Positions 1 to 8,535 of a stretch of 64,000 bases of DNA are shown piece after piece. The first letter of the stretch is position 1. Each line of letters opens with the position of its first letter. The position numbers and the translations under genes were made by a program. Under the pieces are notes generated by a model. That model saw only the letters and a program-made list of their open reading frames with translations. It made no database searches and was not told where the DNA came from. Source of the stretch: an uncultured Alistipes sp. (lineage in GTDB: Bacteria; Bacteroidota; Bacteroidia; Bacteroidales; UBA932); assembly GCA_902388455.1 (NCBI GenBank), contig CABMPD010000001.1, positions 253,607-317,606 of the forward strand, read 5' to 3'.

Positions 1-17
1 TGTCCTATCTTTTTCAT
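1..17 (-). CDS. 5' end of a gene running off the window edge
   Basis: On the minus strand an ATG at 17-15 overlaps the TGA stop of the TetR gene (ATGA overlap) and continues as M-K-K-I-G before the window ends. A Lys-Lys start suggests a signal peptide. In Bacteroidota a TetR regulator is often followed by a TolC/HlyD/RND efflux operon, so an exporter component is a reasonable guess, but only five codons are visible. Confidence 0.35.
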
Positions 18-658
18 GGCTTGAGACTTCCTATTATGGTTCTGATTATCTCCTGCTTGCGCTGGGCGATGAACTCCTCTTTGTTGGCCTCGGTGACCAG
101 GCCCATATCCTCCAGGAAGGGCAGGACCACGAAGAATGTTACGACGAGGGAGAACATATTGAGCGTGATGTCCATAGTGCCGGTGGGCCTGATGCGGCCT
201 TTCTCCACCTCCGTCGCGATCATCGCCTCGAGACGGGACGTGGCCTCCGCGCAGAGGTTGAAAATGCTGTCCTTGAGGGTCAGGCGCTGCTCCGGATTGA
301 TGACGAACTCGCTCAGGAACATGAACGGCAGCCGCTGATTGTCCGCCATCAGGTCGAAGAGACGGGACGTGCGGGCGGAGATAAGCTCCGCGAACGGAAG
401 TTCCTCGTCCTCCCGCTGGACTATGCAGCCGATGAACTGGTGGAACTTCGCCTCGAAGATCTTCGAGAAAAGATTCTCCTTTGTCCTGAAATAGTAGTGC
501 ACCAAAGCCTGGGTGCAGCCGGTCTCCCGGGCTATCTCGGTCATGCTGGTGAGATTGTACCCCTTGCTGAGAAAGAGCCTCTCCGCACTCGCGAGTATCC
601 GTTCCTCCATGCTGCTGTCGCCGCCCTCCCGGCCTTCTTTGTCGTCCTTGTCTTTCAT
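14..658 (-). CDS. TetR/AcrR family transcriptional regulator
   Basis: A 214-residue protein with the N-terminal TetR helix-turn-helix at roughly residues 17-65 (ILASAERLF, then the recognition-helix signature ALVHYYFRTKENLF) and an all-helical ligand/dimer domain behind it. ATG at 658 is preferred; an in-frame TTG at 676 lies inside the likely operator and is unlikely. It is divergent from the MATE exporter, and its stop overlaps the start of another minus-strand gene. It is probably a repressor of one or both neighbours and of itself. The ligand cannot be inferred. Confidence 0.9.
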   Translation of the reverse strand: MKDKDDKEGREGGDSSMEERILASAERLFLSKGYNLTSMTEIARETGCTQALVHYYFRTKENLFSKIFEAKFHQFIGCIVQREDEELPFAELISARTSRLFDLMADNQRLPFMFLSEFVINPEQRLTLKDSIFNLCAEATSRLEAMIATEVEKGRIRPTGTMDITLNMFSLVVTFFVVLPFLEDMGLVTEANKEEFIAQRKQEIIRTIIGSLKP

Positions 659-663
659 CGCGT

Positions 664-694
664 ATTTAATAAGCAATTAAATGATTTATTAAAT
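664..694. promoter_or_regulatory. Candidate TetR operator (AT-rich palindrome)
   Basis: A 31-bp inverted repeat with perfect 9-bp arms ATTTAATAA (664-672) and TTATTAAAT (686-694), immediately upstream of the TetR start and within 80 bp of the divergent MATE start. Size, symmetry and position fit a TetR-family operator; the assignment is inference. Confidence 0.5.
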
Positions 695-736
695 GCAAAT
701 ATAATACCATTTTCCGTTTCTCTTGCAAGTTTTTGC

Positions 737-744
737 TACTTTTG
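737..744 (+). promoter_or_regulatory. Candidate Bacteroidetes -7 promoter element for the MATE gene
   Basis: TACTTTTG fits the TAnnTTTG -7 consensus of Bacteroidota housekeeping sigma and lies 28 bp before the ATG at 772. No good TTTG -33 element is present (a weak TTTC at 717-720), which would suit a regulated promoter next to the TetR palindrome. Confidence 0.45.
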
Positions 745-771
745 CGGCCGCTTTCCCAAAACACGGCAGAT

Positions 772-2172
772 ATGACTTTAAGAGAATACGTACCTTTCTA
801 TAAACGAAACCTGAAAGTGGCCTTCCCCGTGATGATTACCCAGGCCGGGCAGGTGCTGGTGCAGCTGGCGGACAACATCATGGTCGGGCATCTCGGCGCG
901 GCCCAGCTGGCGGGAGTGTCCTTCGCCAACGCCATCATCATGATCGGGCTGGTCTTCGCGATAGGCTTCGCGCAGGGCGTAACCCCGGTGGTGGGACAGC
1001 ACTTCGGCAAGGGTGACGGACGGGCCGTGGCGGTGGCCCTGAGCAACTCGGCCGCCCTCAACGCCATCATGGCAGTGGTCCTCACCGGAATTATGCTGAC
1101 CGTAGGCGCCTTCATGGACCGGATGGGCCAGGACCCGGAAGTGCTCCGGTACGCTAAGCAGTACTACTTCATCATCGTCGCCGGCTTCATCCCCATGATC
1201 GCCTTCTTCAACGTCCGCTTCTTCTCCGAGGGCATCGGCAACACCCGCAACGAGATGTGGATAACGATAGGTACGAACATCCTCAACATCTTCCTCAACT
1301 GGGTGCTCATCTACGGAAAGCTGGGCGCTCCCGCACTCGGAGTGGCCGGAGCGGCCTGGTCCACGCTGATCTCCAGAGTACTGGGTGCAATAGCCTTCCT
1401 GATCATCCTCTTCCGGGTGGAGGAGTACCGCAAGTTCGTCAGGCTCACCCCGCGCCGGGCTGTACACCTTCGGGAGATGCTCCGCCAGCTCAAGCTCTCC
1501 CTGCCCATTTCGCTGCAGAACCTGTTAGAGGTCACGGCATTCAGCTTCGCCGCCATCATGGTCGGCTGGATGGGCAAATACCAGCTGGCTGCACACCAGA
1601 TAGCCCAGAACCTCAGCTCCCTGTCCTTCATGATAGCCACCGGCATCGGAGCCGCCGCCACCATCCGCGTCTCGCACCAGTTCGGGGCGGGCCGCCGTCA
1701 GGACGCCTACCACGCCGGCATAGCCGCAGTCCACATGGCCGTGGCCATCATGGTCTTCTTCGGCCTGCTGTTCATCAGCCTGCACCGGATAATACCTTTC
1801 ATCTATACTGAGGATCCGGCCGTCATCCCCATAGCCGGAAGGCTGATCATCATCCTGGCCCTCTACCAGGTCTTCGACGCCGTGCAGCTGGCCAGCCGCT
1901 CTTCCCTGCTGGGGCTCAAGGACATCAACATTCCCACCGTATTTTCAGGAATTTCCTACTACGTCATCTGCCTGCCGAGCGCCTACCTCCTCGGATTTAC
2001 CTTCGGACTCGGCCCGGACGGGGTGTGGATCGGACTGCTGCTGGGACTGGCCGTGGCCGCGCTGCTGTTCAACGTGCGCTTCCGCCGCGTCTGCAGACGC
2101 TATATCGCTCAGGGGAACTACGACTACAGAGAGAACTCCCTCCACGCCTCACCGTCCCACTCCGAAGAGTAA
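772..2172 (+). CDS. MATE family multidrug/Na+ efflux transporter
   Basis: 466 residues, the usual MATE length, with about 12 predicted hydrophobic segments and two homologous halves. The N-terminal half carries the family pattern PVMITQAGQVLVQLADNIMVG, then QGVTPVVGQHFG; the second half carries SLPISLQNLLEV. It would be an inner-membrane antiporter using Na+ or H+ to expel organic cations or other compounds. ATG 772 is chosen over the upstream in-frame TTG because it follows the -7 element. Its 3' end overlaps the converging pseudo-caspase gene by 49 bp. The divergent TetR gene suggests inducible expression. Confidence 0.93.
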   Translation: MTLREYVPFYKRNLKVAFPVMITQAGQVLVQLADNIMVGHLGAAQLAGVSFANAIIMIGLVFAIGFAQGVTPVVGQHFGKGDGRAVAVALSNSAALNAIMAVVLTGIMLTVGAFMDRMGQDPEVLRYAKQYYFIIVAGFIPMIAFFNVRFFSEGIGNTRNEMWITIGTNILNIFLNWVLIYGKLGAPALGVAGAAWSTLISRVLGAIAFLIILFRVEEYRKFVRLTPRRAVHLREMLRQLKLSLPISLQNLLEVTAFSFAAIMVGWMGKYQLAAHQIAQNLSSLSFMIATGIGAAATIRVSHQFGAGRRQDAYHAGIAAVHMAVAIMVFFGLLFISLHRIIPFIYTEDPAVIPIAGRLIIILALYQVFDAVQLASRSSLLGLKDINIPTVFSGISYYVICLPSAYLLGFTFGLGPDGVWIGLLLGLAVAALLFNVRFRRVCRRYIAQGNYDYRENSLHASPSHSEE

Positions 2173-4109
2173 ACAGCAGGTCTCTGGATAACACCGTATA
2201 GCCTCTGCGCTACCGTCCTTACATTGTCCGAAATAAAATCAAAGAGCGTTCCGAATGAAATTCCGTCAGGATGCTGCTGGAGAGCTTTCAGCAGAAAATA
2301 TGTAAACAGACCGTGACGTTTCTGGGGATAGGGCAGAGCTGCCTCATCCTCCTGAGCAGCAAAGAATACAACCATACGTTCCTCCGGCCGCAGCCACTCC
2401 TGAGGAGTATCTCCATCCTTAAAGACGTCTATCCTCATACCGTTGCGGCTCACCTTACCATAAGTGGCATCTACCAGAAAAAGAGCGTCATCTACATTCC
2501 ATCCGGATATCCGCCTGTATAGATTCCTCAAACCCAGCCCGCTCTGCACCCCCATGGACGAATAATCCACCGGTAGAAGATATGTCTCCCCTACCCCCTT
2601 ATCCAGCAGGCATTGTCCTGAAAAATAGAGCAGAAGTCTTGTATCAGTATCGAACAGCGGCGCTGTCTTGTTCAGCCATTGTTCCAAAGAACTGATTTCT
2701 TCCGCATCTGCATCGGTCAGATATGCAATCCGATCCTCCGGAATGCCCAGTCCCGTGCGGCAATACTCCCTGAAAACTGCTCCGTCATTAAGCGCATAAG
2801 GTACTGTCATACCAGTGGCATAGTTCTGATTCGCAATAATAATGGCATAAAAATCAGAGCCCTTTTTCTTATTTCCCGTAGACGGAATGTCTACATCTGT
2901 ATCCGCGACAGTAGAATCAGGCCCGGCAGCAAGCATCTGCCGATATATTTTCCCAGGAAGGGTAAAATCAAGATTCTCAAGGTCATAATCCAACAAAACA
3001 GTCCGCACCGAAGAATAATCAGAATCTGTCCATGTAAAAACTCTTCGTCCAGGAAAAGTAAATTCAGCACTGGCAACTGCAATACGGTCATTCTTTATAA
3101 AATATTTGAAATCTGCCCGGATTCTTTTCCAATCGTTTATCACCCCGGCCGCATCTTCTTTCCGCATAGGAAGTTCAAGATGAAAATGTCTGTTCCGTGC
3201 GCCATGATCTATGACATCCACCGGAAGTACCCCCCCGAGAGTATCGTATATCCCCGGAACCAGCTCAGGGTTTTCCAATCTGTTAGCAGCAATATACTCC
3301 GCCTCATAACGCATTTCAAGTCCTTCCAGACGGGCCGAAAACGTCTCATCATTGACACGGGCCTCCCAATCAGGGAGATCCTCTTCAGGTTCCTGAAGCT
3401 GCCACTCATTGACACGGTTCATCACCTTGTCCTTGGCATAAACGGAAAAAGGAATACCCCTTATCCAGTTCAGAGCACGGTCTTTGGTCCCGTACCACCG
3501 TCCGTCACGAAAGACAAAACCGGTCGAGTCCGTCCTGCTCACAGCTGCAAATCCGTCCGAACCGAAATCCGCCGCCACGGTATACCGGCAAGGCACCAGC
3601 TCATTGCCGTCCATATCTATATAACCCCACATAGAACCACGGCGCACAGCGGCATAGCCGTTGACAAATCTCCGGACCTCATCATATTTATAATCGACCA
3701 ATGTATCACCGACATGGTCTATGAACCCCCACTTATTGCCCGACATAACTGCCGCATACCCATCCGAAAACTGCCCGGCAAAATCGAACTGACACGGTAT
3801 CACCGTAAGACCTGTCGTATCGACATAGCCCCATTTCAATGTCAGCGACAGCGGTCCGAAAACCCCGCCCTCCGACACATTGCCGTCCCGCGACAGCACT
3901 GCGGCCAAACCCTCCGAGAACTCCTTAGCATCATCGAACTGACAGGCAATCACCACATTGCCTATACTATCCACATAGCCGTACGAGCCGAACCAATCAC
4001 GATATGGCTGCAATCCGCGGCTCTGTGCGCTGAGACCAGAACCGACTGACACTGTCAGGAGCACCGCACAGAACATCAGCCGCAATATAACTTTTCCGAT
4101 TTTTTTCAT
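2124..4109 (-). CDS. Secreted WG-repeat protein with degenerate caspase-like domain
   Basis: 661 residues starting at ATG 4109 (another ATG lies two codons upstream). A signal peptide (about residues 1-30) is followed by four to five WG repeats (about 40-200; KWGYVDTTG, KWGFIDHVG, MWGYIDMDG), a linker module shared with the 14-25 kb cluster (about 220-380), and a C14 caspase-like domain (about 418-600). The fold landmarks persist (YAIIIANQNY, ETYLLPVDYSS, HGLFTYFLLKAL). However, the catalytic His of YAGHG is Gln499 (FSGQC) and the catalytic Cys of DACFSG is Thr549 (VDATYGK), with the same 50-residue spacing as intact relatives. It is therefore probably non-proteolytic: a pseudoenzyme or regulator in the envelope. 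It stands alone, converging on and overlapping the MATE gene. Confidence 0.88.
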   Translation of the reverse strand: MKKIGKVILRLMFCAVLLTVSVGSGLSAQSRGLQPYRDWFGSYGYVDSIGNVVIACQFDDAKEFSEGLAAVLSRDGNVSEGGVFGPLSLTLKWGYVDTTGLTVIPCQFDFAGQFSDGYAAVMSGNKWGFIDHVGDTLVDYKYDEVRRFVNGYAAVRRGSMWGYIDMDGNELVPCRYTVAADFGSDGFAAVSRTDSTGFVFRDGRWYGTKDRALNWIRGIPFSVYAKDKVMNRVNEWQLQEPEEDLPDWEARVNDETFSARLEGLEMRYEAEYIAANRLENPELVPGIYDTLGGVLPVDVIDHGARNRHFHLELPMRKEDAAGVINDWKRIRADFKYFIKNDRIAVASAEFTFPGRRVFTWTDSDYSSVRTVLLDYDLENLDFTLPGKIYRQMLAAGPDSTVADTDVDIPSTGNKKKGSDFYAIIIANQNYATGMTVPYALNDGAVFREYCRTGLGIPEDRIAYLTDADAEEISSLEQWLNKTAPLFDTDTRLLLYFSGQCLLDKGVGETYLLPVDYSSMGVQSGLGLRNLYRRISGWNVDDALFLVDATYGKVSRNGMRIDVFKDGDTPQEWLRPEERMVVFFAAQEDEAALPYPQKRHGLFTYFLLKALQQHPDGISFGTLFDFISDNVRTVAQRLYGVIQRPAVYSSEWDGEAWREFSL

Positions 4110-4218
4110 ATACATACATCAATGCTCTACTTCCCGCAAACCCTGTGCCGCATCATATAGAGTGCCGTCCGGAAGGTCAGGGCATGAAAAAAGGTCAGCG
4201 GGAAACTGACCTTCAGAC

Positions 4219-4294
<76 letters not shown>

Positions 4295-4396
4295 GATTGG
4301 GATTGCAAAGGTAGATATTATTTTTGGATTTCCAAATTTTTTGAGAATAATTTCATTTTTCAGAAAGCGGCTGACCCGCCATAGGAGGATTTTGAG

Positions 4397-4404
4397 TATA
4401 TTTG
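4397..4404 (+). promoter_or_regulatory. Candidate -7 promoter element for the yraN-manC-arcA-pheS run
   Basis: TATATTTG matches TAnnTTTG exactly and lies about 120 bp before the chosen yraN start. The -33 region is unconvincing. Confidence 0.4.
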
Positions 4405-4525
4405 CAAAGATATACACAATATATGCAGTATGGGCAGAAGGAGATGGATGCAAGGACCGGCGCCAGTCAATATAGGAGGTACTGGGCGATTGAGAAGAGC
4501 GCGGAAAAAAACGGAATGTACGGGC

Positions 4526-4915
4526 ATGACAAGAGCCGACGGCGGCAGACACGAGACAGGAAGACTGGGGGAGGACATAGCTTTGGAATATCTTTTGCAA
4601 AGAGGGTTTAAGTTGATTGAAAGGAACTGGCGCTGCCGTCACAAAGAGGTGGACCTGATAATGGAGGGAGACGACGGCCTGCATATAGTAGAAGTAAGGA
4701 CAATGAAAGAACCGGTACAGGTAGAGCCGGAAATGACGGTCTGCGCACGGAAACAGTTGAATCTGAGGACAGCAGCAGAAGCCTGGATCAGAATAAAAGG
4801 GGAAAACGCTCCGGTTCATTTCGACATAGTGTCAGTAGTATTGGACGGAGGAGATATTCCGAAAGTTCTTCGCCTGAGCCACATACCGGATGCCTATTTC
4901 CCGATAGGCCGGTGA
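4526..4915 (+). CDS. YraN/UPF0102 family nuclease-like protein
   Basis: 129 residues from ATG 4526, the normal family length; in-frame upstream codons add a basic tail without family similarity. It shows the UPF0102 order G-x-x-G-E-x-x-A-x-x-Y-L (RLGEDIALEYL), then RNWRCRHKEVDLIM and IVEVRTM. This is the PD-(D/E)xK-like fold of Holliday-junction resolvase relatives, with the usual Lys of ExK replaced by Arg (EVR). The biochemical role of the family is poorly defined. It is followed 80 bp later by manC on the same strand. Confidence 0.85.
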   Translation: MTRADGGRHETGRLGEDIALEYLLQRGFKLIERNWRCRHKEVDLIMEGDDGLHIVEVRTMKEPVQVEPEMTVCARKQLNLRTAAEAWIRIKGENAPVHFDIVSVVLDGGDIPKVLRLSHIPDAYFPIGR

Positions 4916-4997
4916 CATTAGCGCAGCAAGGCAGAAGGAGACAGGCCGCAGAACAGATACAGAAGACGAAACACAACTATATTAAAGATTTAACGTG

Positions 4998-6092
4998 ATG
5001 AACAATAATTTCTATTGTGTAATAATGGCCGGTGGAGTCGGCAGCCGTTTCTGGCCGATAAGCAGAAACTCCATGCCCAAACAGTTTCTGGACATTCTGG
5101 GTATCGGCAAGAGTTTCATCCAGCTCACATACGACCGTTTTCTCAAGATCGTTCCGGAACAGAATATCATTGTAGTCACCTCATCCGCATACGTGGATAT
5201 GGTCCGCAAGCATCTGCCCGGGCTTCCTCCCGAGAATATCCTTGCAGAGCCGTACAGACGCAACACAGCACCCTGCATCGCCTATGCAGCCACACGAATA
5301 CGTCACATGAATCCGGATGCCACAATGGTAGTGGCCCCTTCCGATCATTTCATCTCCAACGAAAGCCTCTTCATCGATACCATCTCATCCGCCCTGAACT
5401 ACGCATCACAGCGCGATGAACTCTTCACTCTCGGAATCGACCCCACCCGTCCTGAGACCGGCTACGGCTACATACAGTGCAATATGAAAGAATCCACCAC
5501 CGTCAACGGGAACATCGCATACAAGGTAAAAACCTTCACCGAGAAGCCCAACCGGGAGCTGGCCCAGGTATTTGTCGACAGCGGCGAATTCCTGTGGAAC
5601 TCCGGCATCTTCGTATGGAACGCCGCCACCATCTGCAAGGCCCTGGAAAGATGGCTGCCAGAAATCTACTCTCTCTTCAAGGACGGAGACAAGTATTACT
5701 GCACACCGGATGAGCAAAAATTCATCACCAAGATATACGAGGACTGCCCCGCAATCTCCATTGACTACGGCGTAATGGAAAAGACCAGCCGTGCCTGGGT
5801 ATTCCAGGCATCTTTCGGCTGGACTGACCTGGGCACATGGGAGTCCCTCTATCTCCACGCCCCCAAGGACGACAGCCGCAACCTGATCAAGTGCCACGAC
5901 ACCATGATTGACTCCACCTCAGACTGCATCATCGTATCCCACGAGAAGAACAAGCTGGTAGTAGTCAAGGGACTGAGCAATTATATGGTCGTAAATACTG
6001 ACGACGTGCTGATGATCTGCCCCAGAGAAGAAGGCAAGTTCAAGGAAGTCATCGCCGACCTGGCCGTCAACGACAAATCCCGATACATGTAA
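4998..6092 (+). CDS. manC: Mannose-1-phosphate guanylyltransferase
   Basis: 364 residues; ATG 4998 is preferred over an in-frame GTG one codon earlier. The N-terminus has the nucleotidyltransferase signature VIMAGGVGSRFWPISR with the downstream MPKQFL, then VVAPSDHFI and FTEKP. It makes GDP-mannose from GTP and mannose-1-phosphate in the cytoplasm, feeding glycan and glycoprotein synthesis. It is the short form: no C-terminal phosphomannose isomerase domain. It lies 21 bp before the arginine deiminase gene with no visible terminator, so co-transcription is likely although the functions are unrelated. Confidence 0.93.
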   Translation: MNNNFYCVIMAGGVGSRFWPISRNSMPKQFLDILGIGKSFIQLTYDRFLKIVPEQNIIVVTSSAYVDMVRKHLPGLPPENILAEPYRRNTAPCIAYAATRIRHMNPDATMVVAPSDHFISNESLFIDTISSALNYASQRDELFTLGIDPTRPETGYGYIQCNMKESTTVNGNIAYKVKTFTEKPNRELAQVFVDSGEFLWNSGIFVWNAATICKALERWLPEIYSLFKDGDKYYCTPDEQKFITKIYEDCPAISIDYGVMEKTSRAWVFQASFGWTDLGTWESLYLHAPKDDSRNLIKCHDTMIDSTSDCIIVSHEKNKLVVVKGLSNYMVVNTDDVLMICPREEGKFKEVIADLAVNDKSRYM

Positions 6093-6113
6093 TCAAACAG
6101 GAAACACAACTAT

Positions 6114-7391
6114 ATGACAGACAAGAAACCACTGAACATAGACATCCAGTCCGAGATAGGCCAGCTGGATGCCGTCCTGCTCCACACTCCCGGAGCCGAG
6201 GTCGAGAACATGACCCCAAAAATGGCCCAGAGAGCGCTCTACAGCGACATCCTCAACCTGTCCATAGCCCAGGAAGAATACGCCCAGCTCAGCGGCGTAC
6301 TGGAGAAACTGGCAAAAGTATATACCGTCAGCGACCTGCTGGTCAAGGTCCTCGACAACGACGCCGAGCGCCAGGCCCTCATCGGCAAGATCTGCGTCAT
6401 GGAACAGGTCACCGACTACTTCGACATGCTCATGGACATGTCCTCGGCCCGTCTGGCCAAGGTCCTCATCGAGGGACTCCCGGCCAAGATCAACACCCTG
6501 ACATCATTCCTCAACGAGGACTACTACGCCCTCTTCCCCCTGTACAACTTCTACTTCACCCGCGACGCTGCCGTCACCATCGGCCACAATGCCCTGATAT
6601 GCAAGATGGCCAACCGCGTAAGGACCCGCGAGTCCCTGATCATGGAAGCCATCTACAAGGGCAGCGGCGAGTTCAACTGCGGCATCATCAACGCCTACGA
6701 CTACCAGCCCGGCAACCCGGACATCTATATGGAGGGCGGCGACATCCTCATCGCCCGTGACGACATCCTCCTGCTGGGCAATGGCGCCCGCACCAGCACC
6801 CAGGGCATCGACCTGCTGGCCGCCCGTCTCGGAGCCCTCGCGCCTGAGGGACGCCGCCACATCATCGTACAGCAGCTGCCCCGCACCCCCGAGTCCTTCA
6901 TCCACCTGGACATGGTATTCACTCTCCTGGACAGGGACAAATGCATGGTATTCGAGCCCCTCATCCTCGGTGACAACCAGTACCAGACCGTCCACATCAC
7001 CATGGAGAACGGCAAGGTGGTCAAGATCAACAGCGTCTCGAACATCCTCACCGTCCTGCGCCGCCTGGGCATGGACCTCGAGCCCATCATCTGCGGAGGG
7101 GAGTCGGACGAATGGGACCAGGAGAGGGAGCAGTGGCACAGCGGAGCCAATTTCTTCGCCTTCGCCCCCGGCAAGGTCATCTCCTACGCCCGCAACACCC
7201 ACACCCTGGACGAACTGTCCAAGCACGGCTTCGAGATCATCCCTGCATGGGACTTCATCGAGGGCAAAGCGTCCGTCAAGGGAGACAAGCGCTGCGTAAT
7301 CACCATAGAAGGCTCGGAGCTGCCCCGTGGAGGCGGCGGAGCCCGCTGCATGACCATGCCGCTGTCGCGCAAGGCTGTTAAATGGGAATAA
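6114..7391 (+). CDS. arcA: Arginine deiminase family protein (ArcA-like)
   Basis: 425 residues, close to the usual 400-420 of arginine deiminases. Guanidino-hydrolase landmarks appear in order: YFTRD, YMEGGDILI, FIHLDMVFTLLD (catalytic His-x-Asp) and the C-terminal GGGGARCMTMPL with the nucleophilic Cys at about residue 412. The predicted reaction is L-arginine + H2O to citrulline + NH3. No ornithine carbamoyltransferase, carbamate kinase or arginine/ornithine antiporter lies next to it, so a complete fermentative ADI pathway is not shown here. It sits between manC and pheS with 18-21 bp gaps. Confidence 0.9.
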   Translation: MTDKKPLNIDIQSEIGQLDAVLLHTPGAEVENMTPKMAQRALYSDILNLSIAQEEYAQLSGVLEKLAKVYTVSDLLVKVLDNDAERQALIGKICVMEQVTDYFDMLMDMSSARLAKVLIEGLPAKINTLTSFLNEDYYALFPLYNFYFTRDAAVTIGHNALICKMANRVRTRESLIMEAIYKGSGEFNCGIINAYDYQPGNPDIYMEGGDILIARDDILLLGNGARTSTQGIDLLAARLGALAPEGRRHIIVQQLPRTPESFIHLDMVFTLLDRDKCMVFEPLILGDNQYQTVHITMENGKVVKINSVSNILTVLRRLGMDLEPIICGGESDEWDQEREQWHSGANFFAFAPGKVISYARNTHTLDELSKHGFEIIPAWDFIEGKASVKGDKRCVITIEGSELPRGGGGARCMTMPLSRKAVKWE

Positions 7392-7409
7392 TTCAATCAG
7401 TTCAATAAT

Positions 7410-8438
7410 ATGATCAACGAGAAAATCGAGAGCATCCTGGCGGAAATTCAGGATGCAAAGGCAAAGACAGAAAAGGAAATCGAGGAACTGAGGGTCCATC
7501 TGCTCGGCAAGAAGGGAGAGATCACCCAGCTTTTCGAGGAATTCCGCACCATATCGGCGGATAAGAAGAAGGAATTCGGCCAAAAACTGAACAATCTCAA
7601 GAATGCGGCGGCAGCCAAGATCGAGGAACTCCGCAACAGCGCCGCCGAGTCATCCGAAGGCGCAGCCCCCTCCTTCGACATGACCATGCCCGGAGACCAC
7701 TTCGAGCTGGGCACCCGCCATCCCATATCCATCACCCGCGAGGAGATCATCTCCATCTTCCGCAAGCAGGGCTATGCCCTGGCGGAAGGCCCCGAAATCG
7801 AGGACGACCACCACGTCTTCGAGGCCCTCAACTTTCCTCCGGACCATCCGGCCAGGGACATGCAGGACACATTCTTCATCTCCTCAGGCGTCAATCCGGT
7901 CCTTCTGCGCACCCACACCAGTTCTGTACAGGTGAGGACTATGGAGAACCGCAAGCCCCCTATCCGCGTGATATGCCCCGGCAGGGTATTCCGCAACGAG
8001 GCCATCTCGGCCCGCGCCCACTGCATCTTCCACCAGGTAGAGGGCCTGTACATTGACAAAAACGTATCCTTCGCCGACCTCAAGCAGACGATTCTGATCT
8101 TCGTGCGCGAGATGTTCGGTCCGGACACCAAAATCCGCATGCGTCCCTCCTACTTCCCCTTCACGGAGCCCAGCACAGAGGTGGACATCAGCTGCAACAT
8201 CTGCGGCGGCAAGGGCTGCAACATCTGCAAGGGCACCGGCTGGCTCGAGATCATGGGCGCCGGCATGGTAGACCCCAACGTCCTGGAAGCCTGCGGCATA
8301 GACCCCAAGGAGTACACCGGCTTCGCGTTTGGCATGGGAATTGAACGCATAGCCATGTTGAAATGGCAGGTCAAGGACCTGAGACTGTACTTCGAGAACG
8401 ACGTGCGCTTCCTCAGGGAGTTCGAGACCTCCATCTGA
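7410..8438 (+). CDS. pheS: Phenylalanine--tRNA ligase alpha subunit
   Basis: 342 residues, typical for PheS. An N-terminal coiled-coil tRNA-binding arm (about 1-85) is followed by the class II catalytic core. Motif 2 reads RVICPGRVFRNEAISARAHCIFHQVEG, split here as RVFRNEAI and FHQVEGLYID; motif 3 is near the end (GFAFGMGIERIAMLKW). It forms the alpha2-beta2 enzyme with PheT, which is not in this window. A strong hairpin terminator follows. Confidence 0.97.
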   Translation: MINEKIESILAEIQDAKAKTEKEIEELRVHLLGKKGEITQLFEEFRTISADKKKEFGQKLNNLKNAAAAKIEELRNSAAESSEGAAPSFDMTMPGDHFELGTRHPISITREEIISIFRKQGYALAEGPEIEDDHHVFEALNFPPDHPARDMQDTFFISSGVNPVLLRTHTSSVQVRTMENRKPPIRVICPGRVFRNEAISARAHCIFHQVEGLYIDKNVSFADLKQTILIFVREMFGPDTKIRMRPSYFPFTEPSTEVDISCNICGGKGCNICKGTGWLEIMGAGMVDPNVLEACGIDPKEYTGFAFGMGIERIAMLKWQVKDLRLYFENDVRFLREFETSI

Positions 8439-8473
8439 CGAAGGACATTTTTTCATACATTTTTCACTATAGA

Positions 8474-8509
8474 AAATCCCGGCAGCCTCACAGAAGACTG
8501 CCGGGATTT
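8474..8509. terminator. Bidirectional hairpin terminator between pheS and the TonB receptor
   Basis: Perfect 12-bp stem AAATCCCGGCAG (8474-8485) / CTGCCGGGATTT (8498-8509) with a 12-nt loop, between two convergent genes. A/T tracts on both sides allow it to act in both directions. Confidence 0.85.
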
Positions 8510-8535
8510 CAATTTATTCTGATTTCAGGAAGCTG

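Noticed and set aside
2679..4049. 456-codon plus-strand open frame opposite the WG pseudo-caspase
   Set aside because: Antisense to a gene with clear WG and caspase-like motifs; the translation is basic and featureless.
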